Source of the DNA: Caloramator mitchellensis
GTDB lineage: Bacteria > Bacillota > Clostridia > Clostridiales > Caloramatoraceae
Assembly: GCF_001440545.1 (NCBI RefSeq)
Contig: NZ_LKHP01000002.1
Location: 1 to 64,000, forward strand
Direction: 5' to 3'
Length of the DNA stretch: 64,000 bases
Shown: in pieces, positions 48,731 to 57,026 of the stretch
Layout of the letters: every line of letters starts with the position of its first letter
How positions within the stretch are numbered: the first letter of the stretch is position 1
The notes under the pieces: model-generated
Databases searched by the model: none
What the model was told of the DNA's origin: nothing
The model's input: the letters and a program-made list of their open reading frames with translations, nothing else
Translations under genes and position numbers: made by a program

Positions 48731-49096
48731 CTACTTTTCGTTAGTTTTGTCATTTGTATTTGAATCATCTTTATTGTCAGGCTTTGATTCTTCAACATCA
48801 AACGATGAGTATCTATTTTTCTTTATCTTTTTACCAAGCAATAGTTCTTTTTTTCTAATGTATTCTGCTTCACTGATTTCACCTGCTACAAATCTTCTGT
48901 TAAGTATTTGAAGCGCTATGTTGTTATTTATTTTATATCTTTTGTATATAAAATATGCTGCAATTAATAGTAGAATTATTAATCCAAGCATTACTAAGGG
49001 CCCAATCCAATGGTATCCAAATCCTCTTTCAATCATTCTTCCGTCGAATCCAAATCCAGGTCCAACAGGGAACCCCTTTCCAAAACCTCTATGCAT
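48731..49096 (-). CDS. Membrane protein with SHOCT domain
   Basis: 121 residues: glycine/phenylalanine-rich start (MHRGFGKGFPVGPGFGFDGR), one membrane helix (residues about 30-50, IGPLVMLGLIILLLIAAYFI), then a SHOCT motif (IALQILNRRFVAGEISEAEY) and a charged, asparagine-rich tail. SHOCT domains are short oligomerisation modules at the end of membrane proteins. ATG 49096 follows GAGGTGA located at the end of the next small gene, which also carries SHOCT. Role unknown. Confidence 0.8.
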   Translation of the reverse strand: MHRGFGKGFPVGPGFGFDGRMIERGFGYHWIGPLVMLGLIILLLIAAYFIYKRYKINNNIALQILNRRFVAGEISEAEYIRKKELLLGKKIKKNRYSSFDVEESKPDNKDDSNTNDKTNEK

Positions 49097-49100
49097 TTAA

Positions 49101-49274
49101 TCACCTCATTTCGTTTAAAATTCTTTTCTTAGTTATGTAGTCCTCTTCGCTAATTTCTCCATTTACAAGCATCATGTCAAGTTTTTCCTGAGCCGCTGAA
49201 TTCTTACCAAAATTAAATTTGTCTCTGCATAAATAAACCAAAGCAAAGATTATTAAAATGTCAATTAAAAACAT
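49101..49274 (-). CDS. 57-residue membrane protein with SHOCT domain
   Basis: Short gene: a hydrophobic N-terminal helix (MFLIDILIIFALVYLC), then AQEKLDMMLVNGEISEEDYI and TKKRILNEMR, a SHOCT motif closely similar to that of the next gene. RBS AGGAAG precedes the ATG. Its end carries the RBS of the following SHOCT gene (GAGGTGA overlapping the stop), so the two are translationally coupled and may form a hetero-oligomer. Function unknown. Confidence 0.75.
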   Translation of the reverse strand: MFLIDILIIFALVYLCRDKFNFGKNSAAQEKLDMMLVNGEISEEDYITKKRILNEMR

Positions 49275-49424
49275 ATATGCACTTCCTTTCTCTTGTTTTC
49301 TTGATTATATTCTAAACCCCTATTGTGTCAATTGTGTGTCCAAAATAATGAACAATTTGAAAACAAAAAATTTATGAATTAATTCAAATGTATTTTTTAA
49401 CTACACTGCTTAAATTAATAGCAC

Positions 49425-49461
49425 AAATAAAAATAGAGTTGCTTTATTTTTAAGCAACTCT
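49425..49461 (-). terminator. Terminator after the adenine deaminase gene
   Basis: 10-bp stem AGAGTTGCTT/AAGCAACTCT with a 7-base loop; leftward U-run (plus-strand AAATAAAAAT). It closes the long leftward purine operon. No gene is seen between 49275 and 49525. Confidence 0.85.
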
Positions 49462-49525
49462 TTGATGTGCATAACAAAATGCCAATCTTTTTTAAAACAG
49501 TATTTAATTTCTCTCAAAATACTAT

Positions 49526-51235
49526 TTACACTTCGAATGTAAAGTTCATCACATTAAATAGCCCTTTATCTGTAAGCTTCAATTCCGGTATTACTGGAAG
49601 GGCCAAAAATGCAAGCGTCATAACAGGGTCGTAGTCCTTTGATACATTTAATCGTTCATAAGCTAATTCAATAATCTCGGTTAGTTTTCTATTAACAGTT
49701 TCAATATCCTCATCGCTCATAAGCCCTGCAATTGGAAGCGGGAGTGTATTTAATACTTCTCCCCTTGAAACAACTGTTATTCCGCCCTTAACTTTTTCAA
49801 TCTCCTTGACTGCTTTTATCATATCCTCATCGTTGTCACCTATAACTATTAAATTATGGGAGTCGTGTGCTATTGTCGTTGCAATGGCTCCATTTTTAAG
49901 TCCAAATCCCTCAACTATACCAAGTCCAACATTTCCAGTTCCCCTATGCCTTTCTATTACTGCAAGCTTTAAAAGATTTTCGTTGTTCTCGCATCTGAAT
50001 TCACCGTCAATTAAATTTATTCTTCTTTTGTTGTTCTTGGTTACAAGGCTAAATGGCATTAATTTTATTACGCTTGCAACTTCTTCTCTTAGCATTATCT
50101 TTAGCGTGTCATAGTTAATATTTTTTATATTTATCCTGTTTAAAACCCTTTCATCATAATGCTTAGGAGCTTCAAACAAAGCATTTCCGTCCTTTGCAAC
50201 AAGTTTACCATTCTTGAATACATAGATGGCTTCAAAATTTACTAAATCCTTAAACAGAACAATATCAGCATCAAAATTTGGTGCTATTGCTCCCTTATCT
50301 TTTAAACCATAGCACTCTGCTGCGTTTAAAGTAGCCATAGTTATTGCAGAAATAGCATCAATTCCATTTTTTACAGCAATCTTTAAGTTGTTGTTTATGT
50401 GTCCGAAATTGATAATATCCTCTGGGTGCCTATCATCTGTGCAAAACAGGCATCTTCTTAAATTGTATGGGTTTACAGCCTTAGCAAGTTCAGCAAGATT
50501 TCTTGCTGCTGAACCTTCTCTTATTAATATATATATACCAAGCCGCAGCCTTTCGACAAGTTCATTAACTGTGGAACATTCGTGCTCCGTTCTTACCTTT
50601 GCTGCAGCATAGGCGTTCAAATCTTTTCCAATAATAGAAGGGCCATGCCCATCTATTATCTTTCCCTTGGAAGCCTCAATCTTTTTTAAAATTTTCTCTT
50701 CAGCATTGATTACAGATGGAAAGTCCATTAGTTCTCCAAGCCCTAAAATTCTTTGGTTGTCTATAAGGCTTTTTATATCCTCATCGGTAAGAGTAGCACC
50801 CGATGTTTCAAAATCAGTCGCAGGAACGCATGAAGGGAACATCAAAAACACATCAAGAGGCAGTTTTTCGCTTGCCTTGAGCATGTATTCAATACCATCT
50901 ATACCGCAAACATTTGCAATCTCATGAGGGTCGGCGATAATCGAAGTAGTTCCTCTTGGAACAATGGCCTTTGCAAACTCTCCAGGGGTTACAAGGGAAG
51001 ATTCAATATGAACATGAGCATCAATAAGCCCAGGAGCTGCATATAAGCCTTTTGCGTCTAATTCATTCAATCCTTCATAATCTCCTACTGCTACTATTTT
51101 TCCATCTTCTATAGCAATGTCACCCTCGATTATTTCATGAGAAAACACATTTATTATTCTACAGTTTTTAATTACAAGTTCAGCTTTTTGTTTTCCTCTT
51201 GCTATATTTACGAATTTTTTTAATTCATCCATCAA
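49526..51235 (-). CDS. ade: Adenine deaminase
   Basis: Converts adenine to hypoxanthine and ammonia. 569 residues. Family motifs intact: PGLIDAHVHIESSLVTPGEF (H-x-H metal ligands), IIADPHEIANVCGIDGIEY, ILGLGELMDFPSV, IIDGHGPSIIG and EHECSTVNELVERLRLG, CTDDRHPEDIINFGHIN and, in the C-terminal domain, TIAHDSHNLIVIGDNDEDM. The start overlaps the xanthine dehydrogenase fragment gene by four bases. It is the last gene of the purine cluster. Confidence 0.96.
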   Translation of the reverse strand: MMDELKKFVNIARGKQKAELVIKNCRIINVFSHEIIEGDIAIEDGKIVAVGDYEGLNELDAKGLYAAPGLIDAHVHIESSLVTPGEFAKAIVPRGTTSIIADPHEIANVCGIDGIEYMLKASEKLPLDVFLMFPSCVPATDFETSGATLTDEDIKSLIDNQRILGLGELMDFPSVINAEEKILKKIEASKGKIIDGHGPSIIGKDLNAYAAAKVRTEHECSTVNELVERLRLGIYILIREGSAARNLAELAKAVNPYNLRRCLFCTDDRHPEDIINFGHINNNLKIAVKNGIDAISAITMATLNAAECYGLKDKGAIAPNFDADIVLFKDLVNFEAIYVFKNGKLVAKDGNALFEAPKHYDERVLNRINIKNINYDTLKIMLREEVASVIKLMPFSLVTKNNKRRINLIDGEFRCENNENLLKLAVIERHRGTGNVGLGIVEGFGLKNGAIATTIAHDSHNLIVIGDNDEDMIKAVKEIEKVKGGITVVSRGEVLNTLPLPIAGLMSDEDIETVNRKLTEIIELAYERLNVSKDYDPVMTLAFLALPVIPELKLTDKGLFNVMNFTFEV

Positions 51236-52212
51236 ACCACCCTTTTTTCATTAATAGCCAGCAGCACTTTATCTGGAGTTACTGGTATTTCAAAAAATCT
51301 TATCTTTATTGCATCATAAATGGCATTTAAAATTGCTGGAGCAACAGGAATCATAACAGGCTCGCCTATGCCCTTTGCCCCAAAGGGGGCTGTGGTTTCA
51401 GCATCTTCAATTATGACCTTATTAACTTTTGGAATATCAAGAGAAGTTGGTATAATGTATTTTTCAAAACTTCCATTAGTTATCCTGCCACTATTAAGTC
51501 CAATATCCTCCATCAATGCATAGCCAACGCCCATAGCAAACCCTCCATCTATCTGCCCCTCAACAAGTGATGGATTAACCGCCTTACCGCAATCGAGAGA
51601 GAATTTAGCATCAACCACAGCTATTTCACCAGTTTCAGTATCCACTTCAACCTCAACTGCACATGCAGCAAATGTGTAGGGCCAGTAGGGGTTACCCTGT
51701 CCATTTTCGTCCATTTGAGTTGTATTTGCCTTAAATTCACCGCATTCCACTATTTCCTTCTCACTATCCTTTGCAAGCTTATCAAAACCTAACAACTCTT
51801 CGCTTCCCTTAGCAAAAATTTTCCCCTGCTTTACCTCCAATTCCACATCCTCATTTAATTTAAGCAATTTTTTAGTTTCTAATATCAATCTATTTCTTAA
51901 ATTCTGACAAGTCAATTTTACTGCATTGCCTGAATTATACGTCTGCCTTGACGCTGCAGCAGTTCCCGAATCAGGCGTTATAGATGTATCCTCATTAATA
52001 AGAACAATCTCATTCACATCCATATTCAACGCCTCTGCAGCAATTTGAATCATAACCGTCTTAGCACCCTGTCCAACCTCTGTTGCCCCTATTGAAACCT
52101 CAACCCGTCCATCTTTCAATAGCCTTGCCTTCGCCCTTGAAATATCCGGGAATCCATTACCATATCCTGTTCCGTAAAATATGCTCGCAATCCCCTTTCC
52201 CCTCTTCTTCAA
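51232..52212 (-). CDS. Xanthine dehydrogenase molybdopterin subunit, C-terminal part (split gene)
   Basis: Second half of the molybdenum-binding subunit. From KKRGKGIASIFYGTGYGNG, IGATEVGQGAKTVMIQIAAE (Mo-pterin loop with the G-Q-G motif) and PYTFAACAVEVEVDTETGEI to the end region TAPFGAKGIGEPVMIPVAPA, in which KGIGEP holds the catalytic glutamate. The N-terminal half is the gene at 52984-54228; a 0.75-kb repeat-rich insertion lies between. Start: TTG 52212, because GGGGGTGGTAG is upstream; the longer GTG start at 52239 translates repeat sequence. It could be translated separately and pair with the other half, or be dead. Confidence 0.85.
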   Translation of the reverse strand: MKKRGKGIASIFYGTGYGNGFPDISRAKARLLKDGRVEVSIGATEVGQGAKTVMIQIAAEALNMDVNEIVLINEDTSITPDSGTAAASRQTYNSGNAVKLTCQNLRNRLILETKKLLKLNEDVELEVKQGKIFAKGSEELLGFDKLAKDSEKEIVECGEFKANTTQMDENGQGNPYWPYTFAACAVEVEVDTETGEIAVVDAKFSLDCGKAVNPSLVEGQIDGGFAMGVGYALMEDIGLNSGRITNGSFEKYIIPTSLDIPKVNKVIIEDAETTAPFGAKGIGEPVMIPVAPAILNAIYDAIKIRFFEIPVTPDKVLLAINEKRVV

Positions 52213-52226
52213 ACTACCACCCCCAT

Positions 52227-52280
52227 GAGTGACATTCACTTGACTTCTTGAGTTCTTGAGTTGTTTGTCAATTTAGACAA
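52227..52280. repeat. R2 repeat, copy a
   Basis: Begins AGTGACATTCACTTG and runs through CTTCTTGAGTTCTTGAG to TTGTCAATTTAGACAA. Lies directly upstream of the TTG start of the C-terminal half-gene (minus strand). Other copies: 56895-56950 and 60302-60354. Contains the palindrome AGTGA-CAT-TCACT. Confidence 0.85.
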
Positions 52281-52730
52281 ACTGTTTGCTACAACTTATA
52301 ACTCATTTTAACACTCATTTTAACACTCATTTATCATACTAATTTTTTACACTAATTTTTTGCGCTAACTTTTTACATCATTTTTTACACTCATTTTTCA
52401 AACTCATTTTATTAAATTCATTTTCTCAAATTCATTTTTCATTACTTTATTAAAAAACTACAGTCAACTAATTTATAATTACCGCCAAAACAGCAGGTTT
52501 TCTAGAACTAAATAAATTCTCACGTCCACGTATTTTACCAAAATTCAATTAAACAATTCGCAAGATTCATAGCTAAGTTTCAATTTCTACTATTTTTTCT
52601 CTCCGTCAGGATACTGCAACGTATAGAAACTCCAACATATAGATACTCCAAGCCAATTTAAGTTCTATAATTATACAGCTTTATTTTATTACTTTATATT
52701 TATTTTAATATCAGGTTTTTGATGTTGGTT

Positions 52731-52772
52731 GTTCAAATTGTCTTAGATAAGAATAAGTTGAGAACCGTCCCC
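52731..52772. repeat. R1 repeat, copy 1
   Basis: About 41 bp: starts GTTCAAATTG, has AGATAAGAATAAGTTG in the middle and ends AGAACCGTCCCC. Six copies occur between 52.7 and 61.4 kb and none elsewhere in the window. Confidence 0.9.
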
Positions 52773-52939
52773 AAATATTGATAAATTAGCCCTTCCAGGT
52801 TTCAAGCTCACGGCGATTTTCTTATCAAAAAATCAATTTCAACATTTACTGTTTACAATTATAAGCTATCATTTAGTTTAATTATAAGAATCTCTCTTTT
52901 TATCATTTTATTAATTATCTATTGTTCTTGTTGTTTATT

Positions 52940-52981
52940 GTCCAAATTTTCTTAAATAAGAATAAGTTGAGAACCGTCCCC
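52940..52981. repeat. R1 repeat, copy 2
   Basis: Starts GTCCAAATTT, middle AAATAAGAATAAGTTG, ends GAACCGTCCCC. Its end lies two bases from the TAA stop codon of the N-terminal half-gene of the molybdopterin subunit. Confidence 0.9.
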
Positions 52982-52983
52982 AA

Positions 52984-54228
52984 TTAATCTTTTATCGCTT
53001 CAATGCACTCTACTGCCTTGACTCCCTCGTTCAAAACTTGCCCAGTAGCTGTAATTGAGCCTACTCTAAAGGCATTTTTTAGCCTAATATCAATTGGGCT
53101 AATACCTAATTTCTCAGCTAAAATATCCATCTGCTGCTCATAGGCAATAGCAACCTGAGTAGCACCAAATCCCCTCATCGCCCCTGTAAATGGATTGTTT
53201 GTATAAACTGCATAGGAGTCAACCTTCACATTGGGTATCTCATAGGGTCCTGTAGCATGAACCGCCGATTTTCTTAAGACGTTCATTGCCCATGATGCAT
53301 AGGCTCCTGAGTCTCCTATTATCCTTGCTTCGAGCGCTAAAAGCCTTCCATCCTTAGTTGCACCTGTTTTATAATACATCTTCATTGAATGTCTCTTTGA
53401 ATGGGCGACAAATGACTCTTCCCTTGAATAAACAACCTTTACGGGTTTCTTTGTCAAATATGCAGCAATTGCAAGGTGAATTTGCAGTGTTATATCCTCT
53501 CTGCCCCCAAATGCACCACCAACAGTAGGATTTACAACCCTTACCCTATCCTTTTCAACCCCTAGACTTTCAGCAATCTCCTCCTGGTCAAAATGTGGAT
53601 ATTGAGTAGATGCAATTACAACTATCCTTCCTTGTTCATCAATATATGAAACTCCCGCCTCCGGCTGCAGGAAAGCATGGTCAACCATAGGAACTTTATA
53701 CACATTTTCAACTATTACATCGCACTCCTTGAAGGCTATATCAACATCTCCGCGTCTTATTTTAAAATGATAAAAAAGATTATCCCTATCTTGAACTTTT
53801 GGACTTTCAGGCTTCATTGCATCTTCTGCGTCGAACACCGCAGGAAGCTCATCATATTCAACCTTAACTAATTTAGCAGCATATTCTGCTATTTCCTTAG
53901 TCTTTGCAATTACAAATGCTATCGGGTCTCCAATCCTTCTGACCTTTTTAGATGCAAAAACCTCGTGGTCTTTTAATACAACTCCATGGTGATTTTTCCC
54001 TGGAACATCACTATAGGTTAAAATCTTTACAACTCCATCAACCTTTTGCGCTTCAGTTATATCTATATTTATAAATGCGTGTGGTTTAGTTGACCTAACT
54101 GTAGTTCCAAACAGCATCCCTTCAATATATATATCCTGAGGATATATTGCTCTTCCATCCAATTTATTCTTACCATCAACCTTTGTAATACTCCTCCCGA
54201 CAACATTTAAGCTATTCACCTTTATCAC
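52984..54228 (-). CDS. Xanthine dehydrogenase molybdopterin subunit, N-terminal part (split gene)
   Basis: 414 residues of the Mo-binding subunit of a molybdenum hydroxylase. VVGRSITKVDGKNKLDGRAI is the family start; then YAAKLVKVEYDELPAVFDAE, VPMVDHAFLQPEAGVSYIDE, NPTVGGAFGGREDITLQIHL (Mo-pterin loop with FGG) and AMRGFGATQVAIAYEQQMDI. It ends VKAVECIEAIKD at a stop created at the edge of the inserted repeat, well short of the usual 760 or so residues; the rest is encoded at 51232-52212. Purine context makes xanthine/hypoxanthine the likely substrate. Confidence 0.88.
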   Translation of the reverse strand: MIKVNSLNVVGRSITKVDGKNKLDGRAIYPQDIYIEGMLFGTTVRSTKPHAFINIDITEAQKVDGVVKILTYSDVPGKNHHGVVLKDHEVFASKKVRRIGDPIAFVIAKTKEIAEYAAKLVKVEYDELPAVFDAEDAMKPESPKVQDRDNLFYHFKIRRGDVDIAFKECDVIVENVYKVPMVDHAFLQPEAGVSYIDEQGRIVVIASTQYPHFDQEEIAESLGVEKDRVRVVNPTVGGAFGGREDITLQIHLAIAAYLTKKPVKVVYSREESFVAHSKRHSMKMYYKTGATKDGRLLALEARIIGDSGAYASWAMNVLRKSAVHATGPYEIPNVKVDSYAVYTNNPFTGAMRGFGATQVAIAYEQQMDILAEKLGISPIDIRLKNAFRVGSITATGQVLNEGVKAVECIEAIKD

Positions 54229-54688
54229 CCCTTATAAAGGTTGACGCCAATTTTATGCCCTCAACTATTTTATTGTATCCTGTGCATCTGCAAAGATTCC
54301 CCGAGATTGCCTCTCTAATCTCATGTTCATCAGGATTTGTATTTTTATCAAGAAGTGATTTAGCCGCCAAAACCATCCCTGGGAAACAAAATCCGCATTG
54401 AACAGCTCCCACCTCTAAAAATGCTTTCTTAATATGATCATCCTCCTCAACGCCCTCTATGGTTGTTATTTTGCTTCCGTCCGCTTGAAAGGCAAGAACA
54501 AGGCAAGAATTCACTATTCTTCCGTTCATAATCACTGTGCAGGCGCCACACTCGCCCTCGCCACAGCCCTCCTTGCTTCCTGTAAGGTGAAGTCTGTCCC
54601 TTAAAAGGTCTATTAGCCTTAACTCTTCCTCAACTTCGCATTCGTAATTAATCTCATTTATATTTATACTAATTTTTTTCAAATTCAA
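54212..54688 (-). CDS. Xanthine dehydrogenase [2Fe-2S] subunit
   Basis: 158 residues with two [2Fe-2S] centres: plant-ferredoxin-type GCGEGECGACTVIMNGRIVNSC and the helical-domain cysteines CGFCFPGMVLAAKSLL and SGNLCRCTGYNKI. Passes electrons from molybdenum to the FAD subunit. Overlaps the N-terminal part of the molybdopterin subunit gene by 17 bases and abuts the FAD subunit gene. In anaerobes such trimeric enzymes transfer electrons to NAD(P)+ or ferredoxin. Confidence 0.97.
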   Translation of the reverse strand: MNLKKISININEINYECEVEEELRLIDLLRDRLHLTGSKEGCGEGECGACTVIMNGRIVNSCLVLAFQADGSKITTIEGVEEDDHIKKAFLEVGAVQCGFCFPGMVLAAKSLLDKNTNPDEHEIREAISGNLCRCTGYNKIVEGIKLASTFIRGDKGE

Positions 54689-55543
54689 TCACCCCCTGCA
54701 TTCATCCATACCCAATTCAATTGCCCTCTTAAAACACCCGGATGATGCAATGCTCTTAAATTTTGCTGTATTTCTTCCGCTTAGCCTATCAAAAACATCT
54801 TCTTCTAATAATCTACAGGCCATATTCAAGGCATCTTCATCAAATATTCTTCCAATTAAAAATTCTTCCAATTTGTATTCCCTCATAGGAAATTTACCGA
54901 TTGAACCACTTGCTGCTCTAAACATTTCAATTCTATTAATGCTGTCGATTTCTAAAAATACAGCAAAACTAATTCTTGAAATTGCAAGAGACTTTCTAAG
55001 ACCAATTTTATAAAATCCAAGTGCCTGATTTTTGGTTGGATTTTTAAATTTTATAGTTGTCAATATCTCGTTAGGTTGTATTATAGTTTTACCCTTGTCT
55101 ACGAAAAAATCCCTTAGTGATATCTCTCTTTTTGAATCTACGCTCTCTAAAATTATACTGCTATCAAGTGCAAGAAGTGCTGGAACCATATCTGCAGCTG
55201 GAGATGCATTGCAAATATTTCCCCCTACTGTTCCTCTATTTCTAATCTGAGGTGAACCAACGCTTTTTGCTGCACTTTTTAAGCCTTTTAACCTATTGCT
55301 CACTAACACGCAATCGACAATCTCAGAAAATGTTGTCGCTGCCCCAATCTCAATATACTCTCCTACTTCTCTAATCCCCTTAAGCTCCTCAACTGAGCTT
55401 ATATCTATAACAAAATCACAATTAAGCTGCCCTTTTCTCATCTTTATCACGAAATCCGTCCCACCAGCAATCAATTTACAATTCTTATGTTGATTCAAGA
55501 TTTTCAATGCTTCTTGAATTTTAGTTGCCCTATAGCATTCCAT
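54689..55543 (-). CDS. Xanthine dehydrogenase FAD-binding subunit
   Basis: 284 residues. FAD site: KLIAGGTDFVIKMRKGQL and GSPQIRNRGTVGGNICNASP; AADMVPALLALDSSIILES continues the fold and CO-dehydrogenase-type C-terminal domain covers residues about 180-284. First of the three subunits, in the order FAD, Fe-S, Mo. It starts nine bases after the guanine-deaminase-like gene. Confidence 0.96.
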   Translation of the reverse strand: MECYRATKIQEALKILNQHKNCKLIAGGTDFVIKMRKGQLNCDFVIDISSVEELKGIREVGEYIEIGAATTFSEIVDCVLVSNRLKGLKSAAKSVGSPQIRNRGTVGGNICNASPAADMVPALLALDSSIILESVDSKREISLRDFFVDKGKTIIQPNEILTTIKFKNPTKNQALGFYKIGLRKSLAISRISFAVFLEIDSINRIEMFRAASGSIGKFPMREYKLEEFLIGRIFDEDALNMACRLLEEDVFDRLSGRNTAKFKSIASSGCFKRAIELGMDECRG

Positions 55544-55552
55544 AAAAACCCC

Positions 55553-56881
55553 TCACTTTTTTACCCCAGCTCTGTCTATTTGTGTTTTAATTATTTTATT
55601 TACATCCTCCAAAAGAGCTTTTTCATCTATAGTTGTTAATTTTCTATCCTTCATAACTATCTTACCGTCGATTATTGTGGTTTCCACATCTTCTGCCTTA
55701 GCTGAATAAACAAGCTGTGAAATAATATCCACTTCTTCATTTGGAGCATTATGCAATTTATTAAGATTTACTATTGCAATATCTGCAATCTTACCAACTT
55801 CAATGCTTCCTAATTTGTCCTTCATGCACATAGCCTTTGCACCGTTTATAGTTGCAAGTTCAAACACCTTCATAGCAGGCATTGCTGTAGGGCTTAAGAG
55901 CCTTGCCTTTTGAATTAGTGCAGCCATTCTCATCTCTGTGAAAGCATCAAGATTGTTATTGCACGGCGCACCGTCTGCTGCAATCGATACATTTGCACCC
56001 ATATCAATAAGCTCTGGAATTTTAGCAATACCCGAAGCAAGCTTTAAATTAGAGCTTGGACAATGTGAAATCTTAGTTCCGGTATCAGAAAGAATCCTCA
56101 TCTCCTCATCATCCAGCCATATACAATGGGCAAGGATTAATTTTTCACCCGTCATACCTAATTTATGAAGATATATAATATTTCTCATCCCTCTGTCCTT
56201 TTCAACAAATTCAATCTCTCCTCTGTTTTCCGAAGCATGGGTATGAATCATTACATCGTATTCCTTTGCAAGGTCCCTTACCCTAAGAAGCAAATCCTCT
56301 GTGCAGGATACAACAAACCTTGGGGCAAAGGCATATTTAATCCTTCCATTCCCCTTGTTGTGCCACTTTTTCAACAGCTCAACGCTTTCATTTATGCTGT
56401 CCTCGGCATTTTCCATCAAAGTGCTTGGAACTTCAGTTCCATAATCCATCATACATTTTCCTGTAACTGCTCTAAATCCCGTTTCATAAATAGCTTCAAT
56501 TGCGCTATCGGTATGATGAACAGTTTCCATATCGATGATAGAAGTTGTCCCACCCTTTATAAGCTCTGCTATCCCAAGCTTTGCAGATAAATAATTTGAT
56601 TCAGGTGTATGTCCTCCCTCTAATGGCCAAATCCTTAATTTCAACCAATCCAGAAGTTCAAGATCATCCGCCTGACCTCTAAAAAGGGTTTGTGTCAAAT
56701 GAATATGCGTTTGAATAAGCCCTGGAATAACTGCCTTTCCCGTTGCATCAATAACTTTATCATCTTGTATATCAATATTAGGTCTTATCTCCTTAATAAT
56801 ATTTCCCTCTATCAATATATCAGCCTTTATTATTTCCCTTTTTTTATTCATAGTAACAACAGTTCCATTCTTAATAAGCAT
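55553..56881 (-). CDS. Amidohydrolase, guanine deaminase-like (TrzA/SsnA group)
   Basis: 442 residues. Metal site: IQTHIHLTQTLFRGQADDL (H-x-H), HTHASENRGEIEFVEKDRG, LAHCIWLDDEEM and the aspartate of IAADGAPCNNNLD; C-terminal LGSIEVGKIADIAIVNLNKL. This group includes S-adenosylhomocysteine/5'-methylthioadenosine deaminases, 8-oxoguanine deaminase and guanine-type deaminases; between a purine permease and xanthine dehydrogenase, deamination of guanine to xanthine is the simplest reading. Start ATG 56881 follows GGGGGG; the R2 repeat lies just upstream. Confidence 0.85.
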   Translation of the reverse strand: MLIKNGTVVTMNKKREIIKADILIEGNIIKEIRPNIDIQDDKVIDATGKAVIPGLIQTHIHLTQTLFRGQADDLELLDWLKLRIWPLEGGHTPESNYLSAKLGIAELIKGGTTSIIDMETVHHTDSAIEAIYETGFRAVTGKCMMDYGTEVPSTLMENAEDSINESVELLKKWHNKGNGRIKYAFAPRFVVSCTEDLLLRVRDLAKEYDVMIHTHASENRGEIEFVEKDRGMRNIIYLHKLGMTGEKLILAHCIWLDDEEMRILSDTGTKISHCPSSNLKLASGIAKIPELIDMGANVSIAADGAPCNNNLDAFTEMRMAALIQKARLLSPTAMPAMKVFELATINGAKAMCMKDKLGSIEVGKIADIAIVNLNKLHNAPNEEVDIISQLVYSAKAEDVETTIIDGKIVMKDRKLTTIDEKALLEDVNKIIKTQIDRAGVKK

Positions 56882-56894
56882 ACTATCCCCCCAT

Positions 56895-56950
56895 AAGTGA
56901 CATTCACTTGATTTCTTGACTTCTTGATTTGTTTGTCAATTTGGCCATGC
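56895..56950. repeat. R2 repeat, copy b
   Basis: AAGTGACATTCACTTGATTT through CTTGACTTCTTGATTTG to GTCAATTTGGCCATGC. Located immediately upstream of the ribosome-binding site of the guanine-deaminase-like gene, with no R1 partner nearby. Confidence 0.85.
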
Positions 56951-57026
56951 TTTTTGTGAAAATTTAGGTGCCCAAAAAAGATATTGGACACCCTATTAAG
57001 CTTTAAATCATTTTATCTATTCATTT

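Larger units (their letters stand above)
52213..52983. mobile_element. Repeat-rich insertion splitting the molybdopterin subunit gene
   Basis: Contains no gene. One end (52227-52280) is an R2 unit, the other (52940-52981) an R1 unit abutting the stop codon of the upstream half-gene; another R1 lies at 52731-52772. Inner GACAAAC/GTTTATTGTCC-type segments near both ends are complementary. Between 52300 and 52440 an AT-rich tract repeats ACTCATTTT-like words. R1/R2 combinations recur at 60302-60585. Resembles a degenerate MITE or IS relic rather than an intron: no group I or II core is visible. Confidence 0.65.

Noticed and set aside
52213..52983. Self-splicing intron between the two halves of the xanthine dehydrogenase subunit
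   Set aside because: No group I or II core, no domain V, and its repeats recur between complete genes.
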